Below, piece after piece: positions 1 through 8,050 of a DNA stretch of 64,000 bases. The notes beneath the pieces were generated by a model. The model was not told the origin of the DNA. It saw only the letters and a list, made by a program, of their open reading frames with translations, and did not search any database. Source of the stretch: an uncultured Pelagibacteraceae bacterium (GTDB taxonomy: Bacteria > Pseudomonadota > Alphaproteobacteria > Pelagibacterales > Pelagibacteraceae); assembly GCA_902557235.1 (NCBI GenBank), contig CACDZR010000002.1:1-64000 (forward strand), read 5' to 3'. The translations under genes and the position numbers were made by a program. How positions within the stretch are numbered: the first letter of the stretch is position 1; every line of letters starts with the position of its first letter.

Positions 1-111
1 TCCAAGTAGTCCTTTGATAATATTGGTATCAGCACTCCATAAATCCAGAAATATAGCCCCAAGAATTATACCAAGTACGTAAACTATAATTGCGATTGAA
101 GTTTTACTCAT
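1..111 (-). CDS. Small membrane protein, C-terminus cut by window edge
   Basis: An open frame runs on the minus strand from an ATG at 111 to the window edge, giving 37 codons with no stop. The visible peptide starts MSKTSIAIIVYVLGIILGAI and is one hydrophobic helix (about residues 5-22) followed by a short polar stretch with DLWSADT. The start overlaps the 3' end of the upstream DUF1289 gene by 8 bp, which suggests translational coupling. I do not recognise the family. It is likely a small inner-membrane protein of unknown function; its real length cannot be judged. Confidence 0.55.
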   Translation of the reverse strand, partial: MSKTSIAIIVYVLGIILGAIFLDLWSADTNIIKGLLG

Positions 112-355
112 TTAATAAATTTCTTTTAAAGAGAGAGATACCATTTTTAATTTTATAAGTATAGGACTCTTTAAAACTTTCTAGTTGCCAACCAGTCAAT
201 CTTTTTTTAATAGTTTCAAGATTTTCTTTTTTCCATTCGGTAGTTGTATCTTCAAGTTTCCAAATTTTTTTTTCTTCGTTGTTTCTTCCACACCCATAAC
301 AATAGCCTGTTTTTGGATCGGTTTTGCAGATACTTATACATGGAGAAACAATCAT
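104..355 (-). CDS. DUF1289 family cysteine-motif protein
   Basis: This 83-residue protein begins MIVSPCISICKTDPKTGYC and continues YGCGRN, giving C6, C10, C19 and C22. This is the CxxxC...CxxC signature of DUF1289, a small family often presumed to bind iron-sulfur or zinc through these cysteines. The rest is charged and helical with W-rich segments (W33, W41, W56), also typical. It is divergent from the tRNA-Leu/tig unit and overlaps the next minus-strand gene by 8 bp. The biochemical role is not established for the family. Family assignment is firm; function is unknown. Confidence 0.8.
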   Translation of the reverse strand: MIVSPCISICKTDPKTGYCYGCGRNNEEKKIWKLEDTTTEWKKENLETIKKRLTGWQLESFKESYTYKIKNGISLFKRNLLNE

Positions 356-400
356 AATAATATTATAGAGTAAAAATTATTAAATTTACAATAATTGTCG

Positions 401-429
401 TTGGACAAATAGTTTCAATCATATATAAA
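401..429 (+). promoter_or_regulatory. Sigma-70-type promoter for tRNA-Leu and probably tig
   Basis: TTGGAC at 401-406 and TATAAA at 424-429 are separated by exactly 17 bp, close to the sigma-70 consensus. Transcription would start near 436, just before the tRNA at 445. As only 10 bp separate the tRNA from tig, this promoter probably also drives tig. Confidence 0.7.
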
Positions 430-444
430 ACCACTTGAATTTGT

Positions 445-529
445 GGGGCGATGGCGGAATTGGTAGACGCGTCGGTCTTAGGAACCGATAGAGCAATCTG
501 TGAAGGTTCGAGTCCTTTTCGCCCTACCA
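445..529 (+). tRNA. tRNA-Leu (anticodon UAG)
   Basis: The acceptor arm GGGGCGA (445-451) pairs with TCGCCCT (519-525) with one G-U pair, followed by the discriminator base A and an encoded CCA (527-529). The anticodon stem TCGGT/ACCGA encloses loop CTTAGGA, giving anticodon TAG (479-481), which reads CUN leucine codons. A long variable arm follows, as expected of a class II tRNA, and the T arm carries GGTTCGAGTCC. It lies 10 bp upstream of the tig start and probably shares its transcript. Confidence 0.95.
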
Positions 530-539
530 TTAATATATT

Positions 540-1952
540 ATGAAAGTTACAGTAGAAAACAAAAAAGGTCTTAATAAAGATATAAAAGTTTTCATCGATA
601 AAAAGACTATGAATTCTTATATGGATGAAAAATATGAGGAAATTAAAGGCACTGTAAATCTAAAAGGTTTTAGACCAGGAAAAGTTCCAGTAGAAGTTTT
701 AAAAAGACAGTTTGGTAAAGCAGTGTTTAGCGAAGTATTAGACAAAGTTTTAAAAGACTCAACCACAAAAGCTTTAGAGGAAAACAAAATAAAACCTGCG
801 GGACAACCAAAGCTGGATCTTAAAACTTATGGTGAGGATAAGGATCTTGAATATATTATTTCTGTTACAGAGTTTCCTAAAGTTGAATTAAAATCTATAG
901 AAAATATTAAATTTGATGAATACACGGTTAAAATCGATGAGAGCGAAACTGACAAAAGAATTAAAGAGATAGCTAAAAATACACCTAGCTTCAAAGATGC
1001 TCCACCTGAAACAAAAGCAAAAGAGGGTGATTTAGTATCTTTTGATTACACAGCTACAGTTGATGAAAAATCATTTAAAGGAGGGGATGGAAAAAATACT
1101 CAATTAACTTTAGGTAAAGATTTATTTTTAAAAGGTTTTGATAAACAATTAGTAGGCGTTAAAAAAGATGATCAAAAAATTGTTGAAGCTACTCTACCTG
1201 AAAATTTTCCTGAAAAAGAGTTAGTAAATAAAAAAGCAAAATTTAATTGTAAAATTTTATCAGTCAAAATTTCAGAGGAAGTAAAAATTGATGATCAATT
1301 TGCAAAAAATTTAGGGGCTAAAGATTTAAAAGATTTAAGAACTCTTATTTCAAAACAAATTAACGATGAATATAAGAACTCACTAGACAGATTATCTAAA
1401 AACCAAATTCTTAAAGAATTAGAGAAATTTAAAGTAGATGAAATTCCTCAAAATTTAGTTGATGAAGAGGTAAAAGTCCTCTCTCAAGGAATGACAGATG
1501 AAGATAAAAAAAAGAGTAAAGATAATTTTGAAGAGATAGCAAAAAAAAGAATTAAAGTTGGTTTAATATTAAATGAATTTGGTGAGCAAAATCAGATAAA
1601 AGTATCAGAACAAGAATTACAGGCTGAAGTTCAAAAACAAATAAGAATGATGCCTGGTCAAGAAAAAATGGTAATGGATTTTTATCAAAAGAATCAATCA
1701 GCTCTTGCTAGCTTAAGAGGAACAGTCTATGAAGAAAAAATTTTAAATCTTGTTAAACAGAAAGCTAAGTCTAATAAAAAAGAGGTTTCGAAAGAGGAAG
1801 CCGAAAAAATATTAAAACAATCTCAAAATCAAGATGAGGGAACAGAACAAGCTTCAAAGAAAAAAGTTGAGACTAAAAAAAAAGAGGTAAAAAAAACCAC
1901 ACCAAAAACTAAGTCTCCTGCCAAAAAAACAAAAAAAGTTAGCAAAAAGTAA
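540..1952 (+). CDS. tig: Trigger factor, ribosome-associated chaperone
   Basis: Trigger factor binds the ribosome near the exit tunnel and shields nascent chains; it also has peptidyl-prolyl isomerase activity. The ribosome-docking signature GFRPGKVP is at residues 43-50, an FKBP-like domain covers about 155-245 (GDLVSFDYTA and a following GG loop), and the helical chaperone arms fill about 250-410. At 470 residues it is somewhat longer than the usual 430-450 because of a lysine-rich tail (about 411-470) with PKTKSPAKK-like segments. It is followed at 33 bp by clpP and then clpX, the common bacterial order. Transcription probably comes through the upstream tRNA-Leu. Confidence 0.97.
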   Translation: MKVTVENKKGLNKDIKVFIDKKTMNSYMDEKYEEIKGTVNLKGFRPGKVPVEVLKRQFGKAVFSEVLDKVLKDSTTKALEENKIKPAGQPKLDLKTYGEDKDLEYIISVTEFPKVELKSIENIKFDEYTVKIDESETDKRIKEIAKNTPSFKDAPPETKAKEGDLVSFDYTATVDEKSFKGGDGKNTQLTLGKDLFLKGFDKQLVGVKKDDQKIVEATLPENFPEKELVNKKAKFNCKILSVKISEEVKIDDQFAKNLGAKDLKDLRTLISKQINDEYKNSLDRLSKNQILKELEKFKVDEIPQNLVDEEVKVLSQGMTDEDKKKSKDNFEEIAKKRIKVGLILNEFGEQNQIKVSEQELQAEVQKQIRMMPGQEKMVMDFYQKNQSALASLRGTVYEEKILNLVKQKAKSNKKEVSKEEAEKILKQSQNQDEGTEQASKKKVETKKKEVKKTTPKTKSPAKKTKKVSKK

Positions 1953-1985
1953 TCTCAAGTTGTATAAGTAATACGAATCAACTTT

Positions 1986-2597
1986 ATGAATAATAAACTG
2001 TCAGAACACATGAGTAGCTTAATTCCAATGGTTGTTGAGCAATCAAGCAAAGGTGAAAGAGCTTACGATATTTATTCAAGACTTTTAAAAGAAAGAATTA
2101 TTTTTTTAACTGGTCAAATAAATGACAATGTTGCTTCATTAGTTACAGCTCAATTATTATTTTTAGAGGCAGAGGATCCAAAAAAAGAAATTTTTTTATA
2201 TATTAATAGTCCAGGTGGACTAGTTACTGCAGGTTTAGGTATTTACGATACCATGCAATATGTAAAACCAGATATTTCAACTTTATGCATTGGACAAGCA
2301 GCTTCAATGGGATCTTTTTTATTATCTGCAGGAACAAAAGGAAAAAGATTTTCACTTCCAAATTCAAGAATTATGGTTCATCAACCATCTGCGGGATTTC
2401 AAGGACAAGCTACTGATATTGAAATTCATGCGAATGAAGTATTATCATTAAAAAAAAGATTGAATGAAATATATTCTAAACATACTGGCAAATCTGTGGA
2501 TGAAATTAAAACTGCTTTAGAAAGAGATAATTTTATGACTGCGGATACAGCCAAATCTTTTGGTTTAATAGACTCTGTAGTAGAAAAAAGATCTTAG
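1986..2597 (+). CDS. clpP: ATP-dependent Clp protease proteolytic subunit
   Basis: ClpP is the serine-protease barrel that degrades substrates unfolded by ClpX (or ClpA). The catalytic triad is visible as Ser107 in GQAASMGS, His132 in MVHQPSAG and Asp181. At 203 residues it has family length, with a short N-terminal propeptide-like region. It lies between tig and clpX, the standard arrangement for these proteostasis genes. A gap of 87 bp to clpX may contain a secondary promoter. Nothing about the sequence is unusual. Confidence 0.98.
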   Translation: MNNKLSEHMSSLIPMVVEQSSKGERAYDIYSRLLKERIIFLTGQINDNVASLVTAQLLFLEAEDPKKEIFLYINSPGGLVTAGLGIYDTMQYVKPDISTLCIGQAASMGSFLLSAGTKGKRFSLPNSRIMVHQPSAGFQGQATDIEIHANEVLSLKKRLNEIYSKHTGKSVDEIKTALERDNFMTADTAKSFGLIDSVVEKRS

Positions 2598-2647
2598 AAC
2601 ACCACATATAGATTATACAATCCAAAACTTGATTATGGGGAGTCATT

Positions 2648-2653
2648 TATAAT
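2648..2653 (+). promoter_or_regulatory. Possible -10 element upstream of clpX
   Basis: A perfect TATAAT lies 32 bp before the clpX ATG in the clpP-clpX gap. No -35 at proper spacing is apparent: the nearest candidate, TTGATT at 2629-2634, is only 13 bp away. In DNA this AT-rich the match could be chance, so this is only a weak candidate for independent clpX transcription. Confidence 0.25.
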
Positions 2654-2684
2654 AAAGTATTGATATTGATTCGTTTAAAATTTT

Positions 2685-3953
2685 ATGAACACAAATAATA
2701 AAAATATTCTTTATTGCTCTTTCTGCGGCAAAAGCCAACACGAAGTCAGAAAATTAATTGCAGGCCCAACTGTTTTCATCTGTGATGAATGTGTTGAGCT
2801 TTGTATGGATATTATAAAAGAGGAAAGCAAAGATACATTTGTCAAACATCAAGATGGATTACCGTCTCCAAAAGAAATTTGTACTGTTTTAGATGACTAT
2901 GTTATTGGTCAGTCTCATGCAAAAAAAGTTTTATCAGTAGCGGTTCATAATCATTATAAAAGATTAAATTATGAAAATAAGACAAGTAAAAATGTAGAGC
3001 TTGCAAAATCTAATATACTCTTAGTTGGTCCAACTGGATGTGGAAAAACTTTATTAGCACAAACTTTGGCTAGAATTTTAGATGTTCCGTTTACAATGGC
3101 TGATGCAACAACTTTAACTGAAGCAGGTTACGTAGGAGAGGATGTTGAAAATATTATTTTAAAATTATTACAAGCAGCAGATTATAATGTTGAAAAAGCT
3201 CAAAGGGGAATTGTGTACATTGATGAGGTTGATAAAATTAGTAGAAAATCAGAAAATCCATCTATTACAAGAGACGTTTCTGGTGAAGGTGTTCAACAAG
3301 CTTTATTAAAGATAATGGAAGGAACAATTGCAAGTGTACCTCCTCAAGGTGGTAGAAAACACCCTCAACAAGAATTTTTACAAGTCGATACTACAAATAT
3401 TTTATTTATTTGTGGAGGAGCATTCGCGGGACTTGATAAAATCATTTCTCAGAGAGATAAAGGAACATCTATAGGTTTTGGAGCAGATGTTAAAAACATA
3501 CAAGATAAAAAGACTGGTGAGTGGATGAAGAACTTAGAGCCTGAGGATTTACTTAAATATGGATTAATACCCGAGTTTATTGGAAGATTACCTATGATTG
3601 CCACTCTAGAAGATTTAGATGAAAAATCTTTAATCAAGATACTGCAAGAACCAAAAAATTCGTTAACAAAACAATATCAGGAGTTATTTAAACTAGATGG
3701 TGCAAAATTAGTATTTAAAGACTCTGCACTTAAAGAAATTGCAATTAAAGCAATTAGCAAAAAAACAGGAGCAAGAGGTTTAAGATCTATTTTAGAAAAT
3801 ATACTTCTTAAAACTATGTATGATTTACCGAGTCAAGAAAATATTGAAGAGGTAATAGTCGACTCATCAGCGGCTAAGGGTTTGTCGCAGCCTATAATTG
3901 TTCACTCAAAAAAGGATGGCAAATCCAAAACTACTAAGACATCAGCGGCTTAA
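2685..3953 (+). CDS. clpX: ClpX, ATPase subunit of the ClpXP protease
   Basis: ClpX is an AAA+ unfoldase that recognises tagged substrates and feeds them to ClpP. The N-terminal zinc-binding domain has C11, C14, C33 and C36. Walker A (GPTGCGKT, 115-122), the pore-loop GYVGED (148-153), Walker B (IVYIDEVDK, 176-184) and the ClpP-docking IGF loop (263-265) are all present, so the protein should pair with the ClpP encoded just upstream. Length 422 is normal. The end carries a short basic tail. It is followed after 60 bp by lon. Confidence 0.98.
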   Translation: MNTNNKNILYCSFCGKSQHEVRKLIAGPTVFICDECVELCMDIIKEESKDTFVKHQDGLPSPKEICTVLDDYVIGQSHAKKVLSVAVHNHYKRLNYENKTSKNVELAKSNILLVGPTGCGKTLLAQTLARILDVPFTMADATTLTEAGYVGEDVENIILKLLQAADYNVEKAQRGIVYIDEVDKISRKSENPSITRDVSGEGVQQALLKIMEGTIASVPPQGGRKHPQQEFLQVDTTNILFICGGAFAGLDKIISQRDKGTSIGFGADVKNIQDKKTGEWMKNLEPEDLLKYGLIPEFIGRLPMIATLEDLDEKSLIKILQEPKNSLTKQYQELFKLDGAKLVFKDSALKEIAIKAISKKTGARGLRSILENILLKTMYDLPSQENIEEVIVDSSAAKGLSQPIIVHSKKDGKSKTTKTSAA

Positions 3954-3977
3954 TAACCATAATAACTTGTAAAAAGG

Positions 3978-4014
3978 TATTGCAAAAATAATTTTAATAT
4001 CCATATTTGCAATA
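3978..4014 (+). repeat. Inverted repeat at the lon translation start
   Basis: TATTGCAAA at 3978-3986 is perfectly complementary to TTTGCAATA at 4006-4014, with a 19-nt loop; the last base of the right arm is the A of the lon ATG. As RNA this 9-bp stem could cover the ribosome entry site of lon; as DNA it could be an operator. Function is inferred only from position and symmetry. Confidence 0.4.
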
Positions 4015-6392
4015 TGAACGTAAAAACTTCTTCACCATTATTACCACTAAGAGACATTGTGGTTTTTCCGAGCATGGTAATTCCTCTTTTTGTTGGAAGA
4101 GATAAATCAATTTCTGCTCTAAATGAGGTGATGAAAAAAGAAAAAAAGATAATTCTAGTAACTCAAAAAAATTCAGAAATCGATGATCCTAAGAAAACAG
4201 ACATATTTATGTATGGATGCGAAGGTAGCATCTTACAACTTTTGAAACTTCCAGATGGAACAGTAAAAGTTTTGGTAGAGGGCATTAGAAGAGTAAAAAT
4301 TATTGATTTTAAAGATAATGAAAAATTTATAACATGTGATTTTACACCTTACAATGATGTGATCGATGGTGATGAAGATTTGTACCCATTAGCTGTAACA
4401 GCAATCAGAAGAATGGAAAAGTTAACTTCTATAAATAAAAAAGTTTCTAGTGAGACTATTAATACAATTAAACAATTAAAAGACCCATCTCAGATTGCAG
4501 ATAATATTGCTTCACACATCACAGCAACAATTTCAGAGAAACAACAAATCTTTGAGACTATAGATGTTAAGAAAAGATTAAATGCAATCATAAAAATAAT
4601 GGAAAATGAGACAAGCATTATTGGAGTAGAAAAAAGAATTAGAGGAAGAGTTAAAACTCAAATGGAAAAAACTCAAAGGGAGTATTACTTAAATGAACAA
4701 TTGAAAGCTATCCAAAAAGAGTTAGGTGAAATTGAAGATGGCAAAGATGAGAATACAAGTTTAAATAAAGCTATCCTCAAATCAAAAATGCCAAAAGACG
4801 TTGAAAAAAAATGTCTTCAAGAATTAAAAAAATTAAAAAACATGAGCCCAATGTCAGCAGAAGCTACAGTTGTAAGAAATTATCTAGACTGGATGATAGA
4901 CCTTCCTTGGCATAAAAAAAGTGATGTTGTTATAGATTTAAAAAAGGCCCTTGAAGTTTTAGATAAAGATCATTTTGGTTTGGAAAAAGTAAAAGAGAGA
5001 ATTATTGAATTTTTAGCAGTTCAAAAAAGAATGGATAAAATTAAAGGACCTATTTTATGCTTAGTAGGACCGCCTGGTGTTGGAAAAACTTCTTTAGGAA
5101 AATCAATTGCTAAAGCAACCAATAGAGAGTTTGTAAGAATGTCAGTAGGTGGAATGAGAGATGAAGCTGAAATTAGAGGTCATAGAAGAACCTATATTGG
5201 CTCTTTACCAGGTAAAATTATTCAAATGATGAAAAAAGCTGGAACTAAAAATCCATTAATACTTTTAGATGAAATTGATAAAGTTGGAAATGATTACAGA
5301 GGAGACCCTTCTTCAGCTTTATTAGAGGCTTTGGACCCAGAGCAAAACACGACTTTTAATGATCACTATCTAGAAGTAGATTATGATTTATCTGATGTAA
5401 TGTTTGTGACTACAGCCAATACATTAAATATTTTACCTCCATTGTTAGATAGAATGGAAGTTATAAGATTAGCAGGCTACACAGAAGATGAAAAAATAAA
5501 TATTGCAAATAAATATCTTCTTCCAAAACAAATAAAAGATAATGGTGTAAAGGAAAAAGAAATGAATTTAGGTGATGATATCATTAAAGAAGTAATTAGA
5601 AGCTACACAAAGGAGTCTGGAGTAAGAAATCTTGAGAGAGAAATTTCTAAGATAGCAAGAAAAGTAGTTAAAAAAGTTGTTGCTGGAGAGGAAAAAGAAG
5701 TCAATATTGATACAAAAAATCTACCAGACTTTTTGGGAGTTCCTAAATTTAAATCAGGTGAGTTAGAGTCTGAAAATAGAATAGGTATAGTCACAGGATT
5801 AGCATGGACAGAGTATGGTGGAGAGATTTTAAAAATAGAGACAGTAACAATGCCAGGTAAAGGTCGTATGCAAATTACTGGTAAACTTGGTGATGTCATG
5901 CAAGAGTCAGTCAAAGCAGCAAAATCATTTGTAAGATCAAAATGTTTAGAATATGGAATAATTCCTCCATTATTTGAGAAAAAAGATTTTCATATTCATG
6001 TTCCTGAGGGAGCGACTCCAAAAGACGGACCGTCTGCTGGAATAGGAATGGTTACATCAATAGTTTCATCAATTACAAACATTCCGGTAAAAAGAGATGT
6101 GGCTATGACAGGTGAAGTAACATTGACTGGCCAGGTATTACCTATTGGTGGGCTAAAAGAAAAGCTATTAGCAGCTCATAGAGCAGGTATAAAAGAGGTT
6201 TTAATTCCAAAAGAAAATGAAAAAGACCTGGTAGATATGCCAAAAAAGATTATTGATGAGATAAAAATTACTCCAGTTGAGTTTGCTGATGAGGTTTTAA
6301 AGATTGCCCTAACTAAAGAGCTTAAGAAGACAGAGTGGGTTGAGGTTGATATGTCTAAAAAAGATGATAAATCTCAAGCGAGCATCCAATAA
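4014..6392 (+). CDS. lon: Lon ATP-dependent protease
   Basis: Lon is a single-chain AAA+ serine protease that removes misfolded and short-lived regulatory proteins in the cytoplasm. The N-terminal substrate-binding domain begins LLPLRDIVVFP. The ATPase has Walker A GPPGVGKT (352-359) and Walker B with LLDEIDK. The C-terminal protease domain shows Ser674 in PKDGPSAG and Lys717 in GGLKEK, the 43-residue dyad spacing of E. coli Lon. Length 792 is typical. It completes the tig-clpP-clpX-lon block, with a 9-bp inverted repeat touching its start codon. Confidence 0.98.
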   Translation: MNVKTSSPLLPLRDIVVFPSMVIPLFVGRDKSISALNEVMKKEKKIILVTQKNSEIDDPKKTDIFMYGCEGSILQLLKLPDGTVKVLVEGIRRVKIIDFKDNEKFITCDFTPYNDVIDGDEDLYPLAVTAIRRMEKLTSINKKVSSETINTIKQLKDPSQIADNIASHITATISEKQQIFETIDVKKRLNAIIKIMENETSIIGVEKRIRGRVKTQMEKTQREYYLNEQLKAIQKELGEIEDGKDENTSLNKAILKSKMPKDVEKKCLQELKKLKNMSPMSAEATVVRNYLDWMIDLPWHKKSDVVIDLKKALEVLDKDHFGLEKVKERIIEFLAVQKRMDKIKGPILCLVGPPGVGKTSLGKSIAKATNREFVRMSVGGMRDEAEIRGHRRTYIGSLPGKIIQMMKKAGTKNPLILLDEIDKVGNDYRGDPSSALLEALDPEQNTTFNDHYLEVDYDLSDVMFVTTANTLNILPPLLDRMEVIRLAGYTEDEKINIANKYLLPKQIKDNGVKEKEMNLGDDIIKEVIRSYTKESGVRNLEREISKIARKVVKKVVAGEEKEVNIDTKNLPDFLGVPKFKSGELESENRIGIVTGLAWTEYGGEILKIETVTMPGKGRMQITGKLGDVMQESVKAAKSFVRSKCLEYGIIPPLFEKKDFHIHVPEGATPKDGPSAGIGMVTSIVSSITNIPVKRDVAMTGEVTLTGQVLPIGGLKEKLLAAHRAGIKEVLIPKENEKDLVDMPKKIIDEIKITPVEFADEVLKIALTKELKKTEWVEVDMSKKDDKSQASIQ

Positions 6393-6471
6393 TCTTTAAT
6401 TTTTCCAGATATTTACTTAAATAAAATTTTCTGATCTAAGCTGATTTATCACTAGATCTATATAAATATTT

Positions 6472-6482
6472 TAGGTAACCTA
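6472..6482 (+). promoter_or_regulatory. Short palindrome upstream of dctP, possible operator
   Basis: TAGGT-A-ACCTA is an 11-bp perfect palindrome 33 bp upstream of the dctP start. The GGT...ACC half-sites resemble the kind bound by some GntR-family regulators, but no regulator gene lies beside the cluster in this window. It is a candidate only. The rest of the 123-bp lon-dctP gap is AT-rich, and I cannot fix a promoter in it. Confidence 0.3.
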
Positions 6483-6502
6483 TTTTAAATAAAATAATAA
6501 CT

Positions 6503-6508
6503 AAGGGA
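6503..6508 (+). promoter_or_regulatory. Strong ribosome binding site of dctP
   Basis: AAGGGA lies 7 nt before the ATG at 6516. Many starts in this window have no clear Shine-Dalgarno match, so this one stands out. It fits the high expression expected of a periplasmic solute-binding protein and supports the chosen start. Confidence 0.6.
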
Positions 6509-6515
6509 AATAAAT

Positions 6516-7490
6516 ATGAATAAATTAAGTAAAATAATCGTTGTATTGTTCTCATCTTTATTCTTAAGTTTTGCAGCAAACTCAGTTGAAGTAAAATTTG
6601 GACATGTGGGTAAACCAGGTTCTCTATTTTCAGCTTCAGTTGATCATTTTGCTAAACTTGCTAATAAGAGATTAGGTAACAAAGGTAAAGTAACTGTATT
6701 TGGTTCTTCGCAACTTGGAAAAGACAAACAAGGAATGCAGAAACTAAAATTAGGTACAGTTAATATGTGGTTACCTTCATCAGTAATGGCTTCTATTCAT
6801 GATGAGTTTGGTGTTTTTGATATGCCTTTTATTATTAAAGACAGAAAGCACATGGCTAAAGTAGAAAAAAATGTTTTACCAGGTATGTTTAAAAACCTTG
6901 AAGATAAAACTGGCTACAAAGTTATTGCTGTATGGGAAAATGGTTTTAGACATATAACAAATAATACTAGACCAATTAATACTCCAGGTGATTTAAAAGG
7001 AATTAAATTAAGAACTCCTAAATCAAAATGGAGAGTTAAAATGTTCCAATCATATGGTGCAAACCCAACTCCAATGTCTTTTTCTGAAGTATTCACTGCT
7101 TTGAAAACAGGTACAATGGATGGACAAGAAAACCCATATGCTCAAATAGCTAGTGCTAAATTTCAAGAAGTTCAAAAATATTTATCAATCACAGGTCACG
7201 TTTATACTCCTGCTTATGTAACTGTTCATAAGGATCACTGGAGCAAACTACCTGCAGATGTTCAAGATATTTTAGAGAAAGCTGCTAAAGACACTCAAAA
7301 ATTTGTCTACAAAGAAGCTGCTAAACTTGAAAAATCTTTATTAAAAGTAATTAAAGATGCTGGTGTCCAAGTTAATGAAGCGGACAAAGGTGCTTTTATT
7401 GCAGCTAGTAAAGGGATTTACGATCAGTTTGGATCAGAAGTTCCTACTGGTGGTGCTTTAGTTAAAAAAGTATCATCTTTAGCAAAATAA
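6516..7490 (+). CDS. dctP: TRAP transporter solute-binding protein, DctP family
   Basis: This is a periplasmic receptor that captures a carboxylate-containing solute for the DctQM membrane proteins. A signal peptide covers about residues 1-22 (hydrophobic run VVLFSSLFLSFA). The family arginine that usually grips the substrate carboxylate is seen as R166 in KLRTPKS, and the MDGQENP motif (201-207) is present. Length 324 is typical. A strong ribosome site precedes it and a GC-rich hairpin follows, features expected for an overproduced receptor. The ligand cannot be read from the sequence; neighbours suggest an organic acid metabolised through a CoA thioester or as a hydroxyacid. Confidence 0.93.
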   Translation: MNKLSKIIVVLFSSLFLSFAANSVEVKFGHVGKPGSLFSASVDHFAKLANKRLGNKGKVTVFGSSQLGKDKQGMQKLKLGTVNMWLPSSVMASIHDEFGVFDMPFIIKDRKHMAKVEKNVLPGMFKNLEDKTGYKVIAVWENGFRHITNNTRPINTPGDLKGIKLRTPKSKWRVKMFQSYGANPTPMSFSEVFTALKTGTMDGQENPYAQIASAKFQEVQKYLSITGHVYTPAYVTVHKDHWSKLPADVQDILEKAAKDTQKFVYKEAAKLEKSLLKVIKDAGVQVNEADKGAFIAASKGIYDQFGSEVPTGGALVKKVSSLAK

Positions 7491-7508
7491 TATAGTTTAT
7501 TATTCTAA

Positions 7509-7533
7509 TCAGGCCCTCATTCAGAGGGCCTGA
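7509..7533 (+). terminator. GC-rich hairpin between dctP and dctQ
   Basis: TCAGGCCCTC (7509-7518) and GAGGGCCTGA (7524-7533) form a perfect 10-bp stem with a 5-nt loop. No T run follows, so it is not a classical intrinsic terminator. Its place after the receptor gene suggests an mRNA-stabilising or attenuating element that keeps the receptor in excess over DctQM. Confidence 0.7.
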
Positions 7534-7540
7534 GTATTAT

Positions 7541-8050
7541 ATGAAATTACAAAATTTTATAAATTCGTACGAAAAAATATTAAAATTAATACTGTTTATA
7601 ATGATGGTAGCATTAGCAGTAACGGTTTTGCTTGGAGTTACCTTTCGTTTTGCAGGCAGCGCTTTAGTTTGGTATGATGAAGTTGCTGCAGTCCAGCTTG
7701 CGTGGATAACATATTATGGTTCAGCATATGCTGCATTAAAAGGATCACATATAAGTGTCCCAAGTATATTTAAAGCTTTTCCACTACCTCTAAGAAAGAT
7801 TTTCTTTGTAGTTTCTAAACTTGTTGTTTATGGCTTTTTAATACTTTTAGCATATTACGGGTATTTAGTTTTAACTTTAATTACAGGTGAAACATTAGTA
7901 ACATTGGAATGGGTTCCCCAACCATTTGTGCAATCTGTTATTCCGATTGCATCATGTCTTTTTATTTTATCTGAAACCTTAAGAATTCCAGAAGATTATA
8001 GAAATTTAGTTCTACAAAATACGGGTGACGAGCAAACAGGAGATATTTAA
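7541..8050 (+). CDS. dctQ: TRAP transporter small membrane subunit, DctQ family
   Basis: DctQ is the small integral membrane component of tripartite ATP-independent periplasmic transporters and couples the receptor to DctM. The 169-residue protein has four predicted membrane helices, beginning at about residues 15-37 and 47-65, and the family-typical VWYDEVAAVQLAW segment around residues 42-55. It begins 7 nt after the intercistronic hairpin, and its stop overlaps the dctM start as TAATG, so the two are probably translated together. The substrate is set by the receptor and remains unknown. Confidence 0.92.
   Translation: MKLQNFINSYEKILKLILFIMMVALAVTVLLGVTFRFAGSALVWYDEVAAVQLAWITYYGSAYAALKGSHISVPSIFKAFPLPLRKIFFVVSKLVVYGFLILLAYYGYLVLTLITGETLVTLEWVPQPFVQSVIPIASCLFILSETLRIPEDYRNLVLQNTGDEQTGDI

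Noticed and set aside
185-373. Open frame of 62 codons opposite the DUF1289 gene
   Set aside because: Antisense shadow of a gene with clear family motifs; the peptide is low-complexity Phe-rich.
2629-2653. Full sigma-70 or heat-shock promoter before clpX
   Set aside because: TTGATT and TATAAT are only 13 bp apart, and no heat-shock consensus fits; only the -10-like element is listed, at low confidence.
5603-5914. Antisense open frame of 103 codons within lon
   Set aside because: Shadow of a conserved gene with no motif of its own.
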